The notes below the pieces were generated by a model that ran no database searches, was not told where the DNA came from, and saw only the letters and a list, made by a program, of their open reading frames with translations. From contig NZ_CP130427.1 of the NCBI RefSeq assembly GCF_030518795.1, positions 4,836,001 to 4,900,000 of the forward strand: DNA of 64,000 nt, read 5' to 3'. Numbering within the stretch: the first letter of the stretch is position 1; every line of letters begins with the position of its first letter. The DNA is from Micromonospora sp. NBRC 110009. Lineage in GTDB: Bacteria > Actinomycetota > Actinomycetes > Mycobacteriales > Micromonosporaceae. Positions 1 to 8,464 of this stretch are shown here, in pieces. Position numbers and translations under genes: made by a program.

Positions 1-1
1 C

Positions 2-82
2 CGCACCCTGATCGCGAACTCGCCGTGGCTGCCGCCCGCCGCCCGTCGGACGGCGGCTGGCGCCACCGTGCCGGTCAGCTGA
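2..82 (+). CDS. Possible 3' end of an upstream gene
   Basis: An open frame enters from the left edge and stops at TGA 80-82. It encodes 26 residues ending in ATVPVS. Codon composition fits the neighbours (G/C in third positions), but the piece is too short to assign a family. It would lie in the same direction as the kinase gene, 52 bp before that gene's preferred start. It could equally be a chance open frame. Confidence 0.3.
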   Translation, partial: RTLIANSPWLPPAARRTAAGATVPVS

Positions 83-134
83 CCGGCTGCGCGTGCCCGG
101 CTTGAAAGACAAGCCCTTGGGGTACAAGAGCCGG

Positions 135-1466
135 ATGCCAGAAGTGGGGGATCTCGTCGGCGGCCGCTATCGGCTGACCGATCGGATCGCCGCCGGCGGC
201 ATGGGTGAGGTGTGGCGCGCCGTCGATCAGACGCTGAAGCGCACCGTGGCCGTCAAGCTGCTGCACCCCCGAGCCATGACAGAGGCGAGTGCCCGTGAGC
301 GTTTCCGGCGAGAGGCGCGGGCAATGGCGGCGCTACGCCACCCCGGTGTCGCGGAGGTCTATGACTACGGCGAAGCCGCCCTGCCTGGCGCATCCGGTCT
401 CGCCTACATCGTCATGGCGTATGTGCAGGGTAAGCCGTTGTCGGAGCGGATCGCTGAGGCCGGTCGGCTCAGCACCGCCGAGACACTGTCGATCGTCGCG
501 CAGACCGCCCGCGCCCTGCAGGCTGCTCACGATGTCAACGTGGTCCATCGTGACGTCAAGCCGAGCAACCTCATCATTGAGCCGGATGGGCGCGTTGTCC
601 TCGTCGACTTCGGTATCGCGCTGTCGGCAGGCGCAACAGACTTGACCGCGGCGAACCAGGTTGTCGGCACCGCCCTCTACATGGCGCCGGAGCAACTGTC
701 CAAGAACGGCGTAAGCCCGGCGGTGGACATCTACGCACTCGGCGCCGTGGCGTACCACTGCCTCGCCGGTGAACCCCCGTTTCCCGGTGACCACCCGGTC
801 GCGGTGGCGCTGCGGCGCCTTGAGGAGGAGCCGCCCCCGCTGCCCCATGATGTCCCGCCGGCCGCCCGCGACCTGGTCGCCACCGCCATGGCCAGGGACG
901 CTGATCAGCGAATTCCGACCGCTGCGGCCATGGCCGTCACCGCAGAGGCCATCGCTGCGTCCGCCGCCGAGCGCACGGGTCCGGTGCTCGCGGCGCCGGC
1001 CGTCCGGCAAGCTGTCGTACCCCCGTCTCGCCGGTCATCGGAGGTCCCTGGGCCGCCTGGGCGAGCATTGGGCCGACGTGCGATCGCCGGCATTGCCCTC
1101 GCGCTTCTGGCCACGGCGGCAGCCACCGTGGTGCTCGCCGATCGCGCAGGATGGACGCCTGGTCCCTCCGGGGTGCCAACGCCCTCCGTTGTCCGGTCAA
1201 ATCCGGGTTCCGTGGGCGGCGAACCTCCGCACAGTCCGGCAACAGGGCGAGGCACATCCGCTAACCCCGACCTGACCACGCCCGCTACCCGAGCGTCCGA
1301 ACCTGCGCCCGGGGGCCCCTCACCGTCACGCAACAACCGGCCCGATGCGACTGCCCCGGCGACGTCACGGGCCCCTTCCAGCAAACCGTCGGCGGAACCT
1401 ACTGGAGGGCCGACCTCGGAGACGGGCACCTCGTCCGCCTCGCCGTTATCGCAGCCAACCACTTGA
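135..1466 (+). CDS. Transmembrane Ser/Thr protein kinase (PknB/Hanks type)
   Basis: Predicted to phosphorylate proteins on Ser/Thr from the inner face of the membrane. The kinase domain spans about residues 10-275: glycine loop AAGGMGEVW, ATP-binding Lys41 in VAVKLL, catalytic HRDVKPSN (Asp140), DFG (Asp158) and MAPEQ. All key residues are present. One membrane segment at about 317-336 is followed by an extracellular Pro/Ser/Thr-rich tail of about 105 residues with no recognisable sensor domain such as PASTA. ATG 135 is chosen because it puts the usual short leader before the kinase fold. An in-frame GTG at 93 is possible and neither has a strong ribosome site. The substrate is unknown. Confidence 0.93.
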   Translation: MPEVGDLVGGRYRLTDRIAAGGMGEVWRAVDQTLKRTVAVKLLHPRAMTEASARERFRREARAMAALRHPGVAEVYDYGEAALPGASGLAYIVMAYVQGKPLSERIAEAGRLSTAETLSIVAQTARALQAAHDVNVVHRDVKPSNLIIEPDGRVVLVDFGIALSAGATDLTAANQVVGTALYMAPEQLSKNGVSPAVDIYALGAVAYHCLAGEPPFPGDHPVAVALRRLEEEPPPLPHDVPPAARDLVATAMARDADQRIPTAAAMAVTAEAIAASAAERTGPVLAAPAVRQAVVPPSRRSSEVPGPPGRALGRRAIAGIALALLATAAATVVLADRAGWTPGPSGVPTPSVVRSNPGSVGGEPPHSPATGRGTSANPDLTTPATRASEPAPGGPSPSRNNRPDATAPATSRAPSSKPSAEPTGGPTSETGTSSASPLSQPTT

Positions 1467-1533
1467 TCATGCCGCTGCCCTGCCTCGCGGCCCATCCTGG
1501 TCAGCGTCGGCCCGGAGCTGAGTTTCCTGGACG

Positions 1534-1560
1534 GGTCCGGGACGGTGTCCGTCCCGGACC
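1534..1560. terminator. Bidirectional hairpin terminator
   Basis: Perfect 12-bp stem GGTCCGGGACGG / CCGTCCCGGACC with a 3-nt loop between two converging genes, the kinase (ends 1466) and the FG-GAP gene (ends 1596). There is no U tract, as is common for high-GC actinobacterial terminators. Confidence 0.75.
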
Positions 1561-1595
1561 GCGCCAGGAGCCGATCGGCAGCCTCGGTGCTGGGC

Positions 1596-2729
1596 TCAGG
1601 TGGTCAGGTAGAGCCACACGGTTCCGACGGATCCCGCACCGTTCGGCACCGCGAGGTCGTCCTTGCCGTCCCCGTTGAAGTCGGCGCTGGTGGGGATACC
1701 CGGGTCCCCGTCGACGGGCAGTTCCAGTGGCTCCTGGAACGTGCCGTCGCCGTTGCCGAGCAGCACGAACACCACCGACGACACGGCGAAGGCCAGGTCC
1801 TGTCGACCGTCGCCGTCGAAATCTCCGCTGGTCGACGTCTCCGCCCAGCGCACCGGCACGGTACGTAGGTCGTCGAAGGTACCGTCGCCGTTACCGACCA
1901 TCAGCCAGGCGCTGTCGGAGAAGCTGTCGGTGCGAGCGACGACGATGTCGGGGATGCCGTCGGAGGTGAAGTCGTCGACCACCACGTTGCTGGTCGAGTT
2001 GATCACGTCGATGCGCTGCACCGGGTCGAAGGTCCCGCCAGCCCTGCCGAGCGAGATCAGCACGTCGCTCGAGAACGGTGCGGTGGCGACGAGATCGGCT
2101 ACGCCGTCGCGATTGAGGTCGGCGGTCCGCAGGTCGGCGAGGGAACCGTACGCGGCATCGAGGATCTGGCCGGGTACGAAGTCGCCGCGGCCGTTGCCTG
2201 ACAGCACGTGGATCTGTGACCGGCTGGAGAGGGTGACGGCCAGGTCGGTGTCGCCGTCGCCGTCGAAGTCTTCGGCGACGATTCCCCATGGTCCGCTGGA
2301 CCCGCCCAGGTCGAGGTGCTGAGTTGTCTTGAACCGGCCGTCACCTCGGCCGATCGCGATGGAGAGGCTGTGGCCGTTGGTGCCCTCGCCGTTGTTGGCG
2401 GTGACCAGATCGGGGCGGCGGTCGCCGTTGATGTCGGCGACTGCGACGGTGAGCGGACGGCTCCCGGTACTGACCTCCGGCATCGACCGCAACTCACCTT
2501 CACCGGTGCTGATCAGAATCGACACGGTGTTACCGAGTTGGTTGACGACCGCCATGTCTTGCCTGCCGTCGCGATTGAGATCGCCGACGGCGATGGAGAA
2601 CGGCGAATAGCCGGCCGGATAGTCGATTCGCGGTCCGAAACTGGCGGTCGCCGCCGAGGCGGCCGGCGGGACCACTGCGACGGCCAACGCGGTGACCAGC
2701 AGCGGCATACCGATGGTACGGATACGCAT
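1596..2729 (-). CDS. Secreted FG-GAP/VCBS-repeat beta-propeller protein
   Basis: The 377-residue product starts with a Sec signal peptide: basic MRIR, a hydrophobic stretch, and AASA before the mature ATASFG. The rest is seven FG-GAP-type repeats with Asp-rich calcium loops such as DLNRDGRQD, DFDGDGDTD, DFTSDGIPD and DFNGDGKDD, enough for a seven-bladed integrin-like propeller. No catalytic domain is visible, so a binding role outside the cell is likely (inference). AGAGAGGG precedes the ATG. The gene stands alone between a terminator and the deacetylase-glycosyltransferase gene. Confidence 0.88.
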   Translation of the reverse strand: MRIRTIGMPLLVTALAVAVVPPAASAATASFGPRIDYPAGYSPFSIAVGDLNRDGRQDMAVVNQLGNTVSILISTGEGELRSMPEVSTGSRPLTVAVADINGDRRPDLVTANNGEGTNGHSLSIAIGRGDGRFKTTQHLDLGGSSGPWGIVAEDFDGDGDTDLAVTLSSRSQIHVLSGNGRGDFVPGQILDAAYGSLADLRTADLNRDGVADLVATAPFSSDVLISLGRAGGTFDPVQRIDVINSTSNVVVDDFTSDGIPDIVVARTDSFSDSAWLMVGNGDGTFDDLRTVPVRWAETSTSGDFDGDGRQDLAFAVSSVVFVLLGNGDGTFQEPLELPVDGDPGIPTSADFNGDGKDDLAVPNGAGSVGTVWLYLTT

Positions 2730-2750
2730 AGGGACCCTCTCTTCGGGTGG

Positions 2751-2766
2751 CGATGCGCGCGCATCG
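2751..2766. promoter_or_regulatory. 16-bp perfect palindrome in the leader of the FG-GAP gene
   Basis: CGATGCGCGCGCATCG reads the same on both strands and lies 22-37 bp upstream of the ATG at 2729. It could be an operator or an RNA hairpin; nothing decides between them. Confidence 0.4.
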
Positions 2767-2831
2767 ATGGCCCCCGAAGTCTTGCCGGCCGAGGGTTAAG
2801 AGATCCCTAAGCATGTGCTAAACGGACAAGG

Positions 2832-5033
2832 TCAGCTGAGCGGCTGTGGCTGGGGCGTTGCGACCTCCCCGGTGCGGCGTAGCTTCTGCCATTTGAGGCG
2901 TCCTCCGCTGAGCGCCGTGATGGTGGAGTGCAGCAGCACCAGGTACATGACCTGCCGATAGAGGAACTGTTGTAGTGGTAGGGCCCACAGCGGACGGAGC
3001 GGCTCGCGGTCGAGGCGGAACGCCAGGATCGCGGTGATGACCTGGGCGGCCATGACGCCCAGCCAGGCGAAGACTGTCTCGTACCGGTTGAGGAAGAACA
3101 GGCCGTACACGGCGAAGATGTCCACGACCGGGGCGAGCAGTGGCAGTAGCACCGAGAAGAGGGCGATGAACGGCAGCCCGCGCCGACCGAACCGGCCGGA
3201 CGGCCCGGTGTCGGCGAGGGCTCGGCGGTGTCGCCAGAGTGCCTGCATGGTGCCGTAGCTCCAGCGGTAGCGCTGGCGCCACAGGTCCGGCAGCCTGCTG
3301 GGTGCCTCGGTGCGGGCGATTGCCCCCTCTTCGTAAACCACCCGCCAGCCGGCCCGGTGGATGCCCATGGTCAGGTCGGTGTCTTCGGCCAACGTGGCGC
3401 GGCTGAGACCGCCCGCGGCGAGGACGGCCTCTCGCCGGAACGCGCCCAGAGCGCCGGGGACGGTCGGCATGCAGTGCAGGGTGTCGTAAAGCCGCCGGTC
3501 GAGGCTGAAGCCGATGACGTACTCGATGTGCTGCCAGCGGCCGAGAAGCCGCCGCCGGTTGCCGACCTTGACGTTGCCGGCCACAGCGCCGACGCGCGGG
3601 TCAGCGAAGGGCTGCACCAGGCGGTGGATCGCGTCCGGCTCCACGACGGTGTCGGCGTCGACCATGACAAGCAGGTCGTTGCGGGCCAGCGCCACTCCGG
3701 CGTTGAGGGCTGCGGCCTTGCCGCCGCCAGGGACGCGCGCCACTCGCACGTTCGGCAGTCCCAGCCCCTCCACCTGCCTCGCGGTGTCGTCGTCGGACTC
3801 GTCGTCGACGACCAACACTTCGATCTCGGGATGGGTGCCGGTGGCCAGGGAGCGGACCGCCGCCGCGATCGTGGTCCGCTCGTTGTAGGCCGGCACGATG
3901 ATCGTGACCGGGTCGTTGACCTCTCCACCCCAGGACCAGGTGGGCGCCCGGCGGTGGCGGGCGTGCCTGAGCGCATACCCGAACAGCAGCAGTGTGCGAG
4001 CCAGGGTGAGCAGGCCGACCACGATGAGGATCAGCCACAGCAGGTAGACGGTTGCGTCGGCGATGTGTACTCCCCACACCAGCAGCGCGCCACGAGCCTT
4101 GTCGACGGTGTCCAGCTGGGCGGCGTCGGCGGGCGACCAGTTCAGCCCCTGCGAGATGGTGGTGAACCGGTAGCCGCGCGCCTGCATCTGTGGGATGAAG
4201 CGGTCCAGGGCGGCGATGGTCTGCGACCGGTCGCCGCCGCTGTCGTGCATGAGGACGACCGCGCCCCGGTTCCCCTTCGGCGTGGCGTTGCGGATGATCG
4301 TGTCCGGGCCGGGACGTGCCCAGTCCTCGCTGTCGGTGTCGTTGAACACCGACACGTACCCCCACCGACCGGTTTCCTGCACCACCCGCCAGTTGGCGTC
4401 GTCCAGCGAGTCGACGCCGCTGGAGTACGGCAGCCGGGCGAGGACGGTGGTGACACCGGTGGTGTATGCGACAGCGGCCTGAGTTTGCGAATATTCCAGC
4501 TTTCGCCGCCAGGGCGGCAGGTCGGTCATCTCGGGGTGGGTGAAAGTGTGGATGCCCAGCTCGTGACCCTCGCGGGTCATCCGCTTCGCCAACTCCGGGT
4601 ACCGGCTGACCTGGGAGCCGATGACGAAGAAGGTTGCCGGCACATGGTGCCGGCTCAGCACGTCCAGCACCTTGGGTGTCCACCGCGGATCCGGCCCGTC
4701 GTCGAAGGTCAACGCGATCGTCCGCGCCGGCATCCGGCGGGCGGCCAGCTGGCCGTTGCGTGGATCGACGACCGTGCCGCCGTCGCGCACCGCCGCTGGC
4801 ACCGCGTTCGTTCTGGCCGGACCGCCGGCCCTGTGGTCCGGCGTGAAACGGGCGTTCGCGTACGCGCCGATGGCGAGCAGATTGAGCAGGATGAACGTCG
4901 CCACGGCCGCCAGCATCCACCGGCGGCGATTGCGCCGACGCTGTCGCCGCTCTCCCGGGGTCAGGGCGGATCGGCGCGGCGACGCCACGTCGTCGCTGCC
5001 CGCCACCTGCTGGTGCCCACGCCAGATGCCCAT
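2832..5033 (-). CDS. Polysaccharide deacetylase fused to a family-2 glycosyltransferase
   Basis: A 733-residue bifunctional membrane enzyme. A basic N-terminus leads into a membrane segment (about 40-58). A NodB-type carbohydrate esterase domain follows, with TFDDGPDP at 109-116 and metal-binding HTFTHPEM near 162-169. Further membrane helices at about 320-350 precede a GT2 domain with VTIIVPAYNE, VVDDESDDDT, MVDADT, the acceptor-side EDTDLT and QRYRW. C-terminal helices complete the synthase fold. Such fusions are thought to make and de-N-acetylate an extracellular GlcNAc-type polymer; the product here is inference. The start overlaps the stop of the small upstream gene by 1 base (TGATG), so the two are probably translationally coupled. 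Confidence 0.9.
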   Translation of the reverse strand: MGIWRGHQQVAGSDDVASPRRSALTPGERRQRRRNRRRWMLAAVATFILLNLLAIGAYANARFTPDHRAGGPARTNAVPAAVRDGGTVVDPRNGQLAARRMPARTIALTFDDGPDPRWTPKVLDVLSRHHVPATFFVIGSQVSRYPELAKRMTREGHELGIHTFTHPEMTDLPPWRRKLEYSQTQAAVAYTTGVTTVLARLPYSSGVDSLDDANWRVVQETGRWGYVSVFNDTDSEDWARPGPDTIIRNATPKGNRGAVVLMHDSGGDRSQTIAALDRFIPQMQARGYRFTTISQGLNWSPADAAQLDTVDKARGALLVWGVHIADATVYLLWLILIVVGLLTLARTLLLFGYALRHARHRRAPTWSWGGEVNDPVTIIVPAYNERTTIAAAVRSLATGTHPEIEVLVVDDESDDDTARQVEGLGLPNVRVARVPGGGKAAALNAGVALARNDLLVMVDADTVVEPDAIHRLVQPFADPRVGAVAGNVKVGNRRRLLGRWQHIEYVIGFSLDRRLYDTLHCMPTVPGALGAFRREAVLAAGGLSRATLAEDTDLTMGIHRAGWRVVYEEGAIARTEAPSRLPDLWRQRYRWSYGTMQALWRHRRALADTGPSGRFGRRGLPFIALFSVLLPLLAPVVDIFAVYGLFFLNRYETVFAWLGVMAAQVITAILAFRLDREPLRPLWALPLQQFLYRQVMYLVLLHSTITALSGGRLKWQKLRRTGEVATPQPQPLS

Positions 5034-5386
5034 CAGAACGGAGACCCGAACACATCCAGACCCTGTATCACCCAGAACGCGAGAATCAGCATCAGGGCGA
5101 GCACGACCAGGGCGTACGCGATCATTCGCAGCCGGCGACCGCGACGTCCCGAGCCGTCCACGAAGATCGCGGCCGTCACATCCGGCGACTGCAGGATCTC
5201 AGTGGCAGGGTCAACAGGTTCAGCGGTAGCGGCTGGCTTCACCCGCGCGACGGCACGAGGGCTGGAGGTGGCGACCCCGCGCGCATCGATACGACGGTTG
5301 CTCGGAACCCTGGCAGTCGCGCGTCCCAGCACGGACGGGCGGATCGGCCGCGCTCGTCCGACGTGGCGCTTGTTCGACTTCTCCAC
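5033..5386 (-). CDS. Small membrane protein upstream of the deacetylase-synthase
   Basis: A 117-residue protein with no recognised family. It has a basic, probably cytoplasmic N-terminal 80 residues and a single membrane helix near the C-terminus (MIAYALVVLALMLILAFWVI). The stop shares its A with the start of the deacetylase-glycosyltransferase gene, so the proteins are made together and may form a complex (inference). Its start MEKSNK follows a 160-bp intergenic region that holds a terminator hairpin for the gene before it. Confidence 0.7.
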   Translation of the reverse strand: MEKSNKRHVGRARPIRPSVLGRATARVPSNRRIDARGVATSSPRAVARVKPAATAEPVDPATEILQSPDVTAAIFVDGSGRRGRRLRMIAYALVVLALMLILAFWVIQGLDVFGSPF

Positions 5387-5493
5387 GGTGGAGACAAGTA
5401 CCCCTGCGCGTTGGTCAAGTACCGCTGACCTGGGAGATCATCCTCTCCATGGGTCGGTGCACGGCGGGGTTTGCGGTGTTGTGGACGCGGTGA

Positions 5494-5520
5494 AGGCCGC
5501 CGGGAAGCGTCCGGCGGCCT
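5494..5520 (-). terminator. Hairpin downstream of the VOC gene
   Basis: Perfect 10-bp stem AGGCCGCCGG / CCGGCGGCCT with a 7-nt loop, 31 bp beyond the stop of the VOC gene on its strand. It has no U tract. Confidence 0.65.
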
Positions 5521-5550
5521 ACACCCCTGCGTGGTAGCGCAGCCAGCCGC

Positions 5551-5934
5551 CTAGGTTGACGATGGGCGGGGGCAGAGGCAGAACGGGTGTCCTGCTGGGT
5601 CGGCCAGGACGCGGAAGCGCGCCAGATCTGGTTGCCCGGCCAACCTCGTCGCGCCCAGTGCGACGATCGCCCGCTCTGCCTCCTCCAGCTCGTCGGCGCG
5701 CAGGTGCAGGTGGAACTGCATGGACGAGGCGGGGTCGGGCCAGGCTGGCGGTTGGTGGCCCGGCGCCAACTGGAAGGACAGGTGCAGTGGCGCGTCCTCA
5801 CTCGGCCCGATGGAGTACCAGTCCGGGGAGGCGTACACGATTGGCCAGCCGGTGACCGCGCTGTAGAAGGCCGCCAGGGCGGCCGGGTCGGGGCATTCCA
5901 GGGCGATGCCGCTGAGTTGGGCGATGCCTGTCAC
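5551..5934 (-). CDS. VOC-family (glyoxalase/bleomycin-resistance fold) protein
   Basis: A 127-residue single-domain protein beginning MTGIAQLSGIALECPDPAAL, the usual first strand of the VOC fold, with AFYSAVTG and a later FHLHLRADELEEAE strand-helix. Family members bind a metal or small molecule and act as dioxygenases, lyases or drug-binding proteins; which applies here cannot be told. The metal ligands typical of active glyoxalases are not clearly conserved. It is monocistronic and bounded by a hairpin downstream. Confidence 0.8.
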   Translation of the reverse strand: MTGIAQLSGIALECPDPAALAAFYSAVTGWPIVYASPDWYSIGPSEDAPLHLSFQLAPGHQPPAWPDPASSMQFHLHLRADELEEAERAIVALGATRLAGQPDLARFRVLADPAGHPFCLCPRPSST

Positions 5935-5994
5935 CCGGCAAGCCTAGGCGACGCTGCCGAAACTGGGGTGAGTCGAACCGAGAGGACCGAGCCC

Positions 5995-6008
5995 GGGACG
6001 CGCGTCCC
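5995..6008. terminator. Palindrome between the VOC and lipoprotein genes
   Basis: GGGACGCGCGTCCC is a 14-bp perfect palindrome 144 bp beyond the stop of the lipoprotein gene (minus strand) and 61 bp upstream of the VOC start. It is a possible terminator of the ABC operon or an operator. The rest of 5935-6151 holds no gene. Confidence 0.35.
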
Positions 6009-6151
6009 TGACCCCTTACGAGCCCGCGTGGGACCGGGTCTCGGGAAGCCGGAAGCAGCGGGACCGCGCGCCGGCACCAGTTGACGGCAGCCGACAGCTT
6101 GAGTCCGCACCCCCCGGCGGGGGTCAGAGCTACGCCTCGGCCCAACCGGCC

Positions 6152-6604
6152 TCAACGGTCGGGGTCGAAGGCGCCGTCGAATTCGAAGACCGGGTTGGGA
6201 ACATCGCGGCCGTGGGTGTCGGTGAGGGTGGCCTGGCCGACGAGTTTCGACGGCCCCCCGGCGACATAGGTGGCGTCGGCCTTGACCTGCACCTCGAACT
6301 TGCCGTCCTGTGGTTGCCCGTGGTCGTCGGTGAAGTGAATCATGCAGACCCAGTCGGGACCGGGGCCGACGTCGGGGACCTTGGGACCGCCCCGGTCGCA
6401 CGAAGTGGAGGGGTCGATGCTTCCGACGGTGACGCTGTCCTCGCCGAGTAATTCGTCCCGCTGGACGTAGAGGTTGGCGAAGGCGGGCCCGATGGCCCGT
6501 TCGAGGCGCGCCTTGGTGACGTCGGGCTGGCCGCATCCGGCCAGTGCCCCTGAGGCGGCGACGGCGAGGCCGATGGCCAGCGCGATGGTGCGGGTACGGG
6601 TCAT
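6152..6604 (-). CDS. Secreted lipoprotein of the ABC-2 transporter operon
   Basis: A 150-residue protein with a lipoprotein signal: basic MTRTRT, a hydrophobic core and the lipobox LAGC, so lipidation is expected at about Cys24. The mature part has two cysteines (STSCD, DWVCM) that may form a disulfide. No family is recognised. It begins 1 bp after the permease stop, so it is the last gene of the three-gene ABC operon. An accessory or sensing role for the transporter is inference. Confidence 0.8.
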   Translation of the reverse strand: MTRTRTIALAIGLAVAASGALAGCGQPDVTKARLERAIGPAFANLYVQRDELLGEDSVTVGSIDPSTSCDRGGPKVPDVGPGPDWVCMIHFTDDHGQPQDGKFEVQVKADATYVAGGPSKLVGQATLTDTHGRDVPNPVFEFDGAFDPDR

Positions 6605-6605
6605 G

Positions 6606-7463
6606 TCAGCCTCCGGTGATGTCGCGGCGACGCAGGTAGAGGTAGGCGAGCGTCAGGCAGGCGATGAGCCACCCGGCGCTGACGGCGACGCCCGTGACGA
6701 TCGGTGCGTGGAAGGGCTGCGCGGTGAGCATGCCGTGCCAGGTTTCGAACGGTGTGGTGAGCAGCAGCCGGCGGCCCTTGTTCAGTCCGCCGAGGCTGCT
6801 GAGCAGTTGCATGATCATCCCGAGGACGACCGGCGTGGCGACGCCGATGGTGGGGTTGCGGGTGGTCACCGATAGCAGGATCGCCAGGGCGGTGAACCCG
6901 AGGACCGGTGCGACAGCGGTGGCCCAGCTGGCGATGACCAGCGGTAGGGCGTGGCCGGCGGAGATGAGTTGGCCGCTGAGCCCGGGCAGGGGTTGGGTGC
7001 CGACGACGAGCAGGCTGGTGGTGATGGCGCTGGCCGCGAGCAGCACCAGCACGAGGAGGTTGAAGCAGATCGCGGTGAGCGTCTTGGCCCAGAAGACCTG
7101 GGAGCGGCTGACCGAGCGGGTGAGGATGGTCTTCCAGGTGCCGTGCTGGTCCTCGTTGGCGAAGATGTCGCCGGCGACGAGTGCGGCGAGCAGGGGCAGC
7201 ACCCATTGGTGGGCGAAGGCGAGCACGAACAGCGGTACGGCGTAGCCGCTGGTGTGGATGTGCCGGCCGTAGATGGTGTCCTTGGGCGGGAGCTGGGTGT
7301 TGAAGATCAGCACGACCGCGATCGGGACGACGATCGCGCCGATGAGCAGGGCGCGGCTGCGGGCCTGAGCAGCCAGCTTGGATACCTCCCAGCGCACCAC
7401 CGTGGCGATGCCGGGCCGGCGACGCGTGGTGGGGGTGCCGACGGGTGCGGCGGTGGTGGTCAT
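6606..7463 (-). CDS. ABC-2 type transporter permease
   Basis: A 285-residue integral membrane protein with about six hydrophobic segments, including ALLIGAIVVPIAVVLIF and LLVLVLLAASAITTSLLV, and a large loop after the first helix. This is the layout of ABC-2 permeases. It overlaps the ATPase gene by 4 bp and is followed by the lipoprotein after 1 bp, so the three form one transcription unit. The substrate is unknown. Similar modules next to two-component systems often export antimicrobial peptides or lipids; that role is inference. Confidence 0.9.
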   Translation of the reverse strand: MTTTAAPVGTPTTRRRPGIATVVRWEVSKLAAQARSRALLIGAIVVPIAVVLIFNTQLPPKDTIYGRHIHTSGYAVPLFVLAFAHQWVLPLLAALVAGDIFANEDQHGTWKTILTRSVSRSQVFWAKTLTAICFNLLVLVLLAASAITTSLLVVGTQPLPGLSGQLISAGHALPLVIASWATAVAPVLGFTALAILLSVTTRNPTIGVATPVVLGMIMQLLSSLGGLNKGRRLLLTTPFETWHGMLTAQPFHAPIVTGVAVSAGWLIACLTLAYLYLRRRDITGG

Positions 7464-8413
7464 CGTCGGGCTCCTTCGGGCGTGCCGAGGTCGGCGGTCG
7501 CTCCGGAGGCGGATTCGGTGAGCATGAAGAACAGCGCCTCCAGTGGCGTCTCGTCGCGGGCGAGGCCGCGCAGCGCGATGCCGGTGTCGACGATGTCGGC
7601 GACCAGCGCGTCGACATCCTTCTGGGGTGCACGGACATTCAGCCCGCCGTCGGCGGTGCTGACCTCCAGCCCGCGGGCCCGGGCCAGCTCGGCGGCCTGG
7701 TCGTCGTCCGTGGTGGTGATTCGGTGCGCCTGCTCGGGCGCCAGCTCCCGCAGGGCGGCGATGGAGCCGTGGTGCACCACCGAGCCGGACTTCATGATGG
7801 TCACGTTGTCGCAGATCTGCTCGACCTCGGCCATGTCGTGGCTGGAGAGCAGGACGGTGAGGCCGGTGTCGGCGAGACGCCGGACCAGGGCGCGCATGTC
7901 CCGGATGCCGGCGGGATCGAGGCCGTTGGCCGGCTCGTCCAGGACGAGCAGCTGGGGGTCTCGCAGCAGGGCGGAGGCGACGCCGAGGCGCTGCCGCATG
8001 CCGAAGGAGTAGCCGCGAACCTTGTCGTGCTGCCGGGCGGTCAGCCCGACGACGTCCAGCACCTCGTCGATGCGATCGGCTGCGTCGCCCCCGTCGAGGC
8101 CGGCGAGCAGACGCAGGTTCCGCCGACCGGACAGGGCCGGGTAGAACTTCGGGCTCTCGATGAACCCGGCCACCGCAGACAGGGAGTTGACGCCGTGGCG
8201 CTGCCAGGAACGCCCGAACACCTCCAACGTGCCGCTGTCCGGGCGGATCAACCCGAACAACATCCGCAGGAAGGTCGTCTTACCGGCCCCGTTGGGCCCC
8301 AGCACTCCGTACACCTCGCCTTGGGCGACCTGCACGGTGATGTCGTCGACCGCGGTCAGTGACCCGTAGGTCTTGGTGAGGTGGACGGCGTCGACCGCCA
8401 GCACATCGCTCAT
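7460..8413 (-). CDS. ABC transporter ATP-binding protein
   Basis: A 317-residue ATPase with Walker A GPNGAGKT, Q-loop region, signature YSFGMRQRLGVA, Walker B LLVLDEPANGLD and switch histidine SSHDMAE. The C-terminal extension of about 90 residues is typical of the drug-exporter (CcmA/DrrA-like) class. It energises the permease encoded by the overlapping next gene. The promoter just upstream has the repeat architecture also seen before the PAP2 gene, so control by the adjacent two-component system is likely. Confidence 0.95.
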   Translation of the reverse strand: MSDVLAVDAVHLTKTYGSLTAVDDITVQVAQGEVYGVLGPNGAGKTTFLRMLFGLIRPDSGTLEVFGRSWQRHGVNSLSAVAGFIESPKFYPALSGRRNLRLLAGLDGGDAADRIDEVLDVVGLTARQHDKVRGYSFGMRQRLGVASALLRDPQLLVLDEPANGLDPAGIRDMRALVRRLADTGLTVLLSSHDMAEVEQICDNVTIMKSGSVVHHGSIAALRELAPEQAHRITTTDDDQAAELARARGLEVSTADGGLNVRAPQKDVDALVADIVDTGIALRGLARDETPLEALFFMLTESASGATADLGTPEGARR

Positions 8414-8420
8414 GGCCCGG

Positions 8421-8453
8421 ACGCTAGAGATCGCACATGAAGCCAGCGTGAAA
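8421..8453 (-). promoter_or_regulatory. Response-regulator-type direct-repeat promoter of the ABC operon
   Basis: On the minus strand: TTCA (8449-8452), 7 bp, TTCATG (8436-8441), 9 bp, TAGCGT (8421-8426). The TTCA half-sites have an 11-bp period, as expected for an OmpR-family regulator. The -10-like TAGCGT ends 8 bp before the ATG at 8413, so the transcript may be leaderless. The same arrangement occurs at 9701-9733. Confidence 0.65.
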
Positions 8454-8464
8454 CCGGGCGGGGG

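Noticed and set aside
3228..5537. Long plus-strand frame opposite the deacetylase-glycosyltransferase
   Set aside because: A shadow frame; the opposite strand has all NodB and GT2 motifs.
5995..6008. tRNA-like fold in the region 5935-6151
   Set aside because: Only a simple palindrome is present; no acceptor stem or anticodon arm can be drawn.
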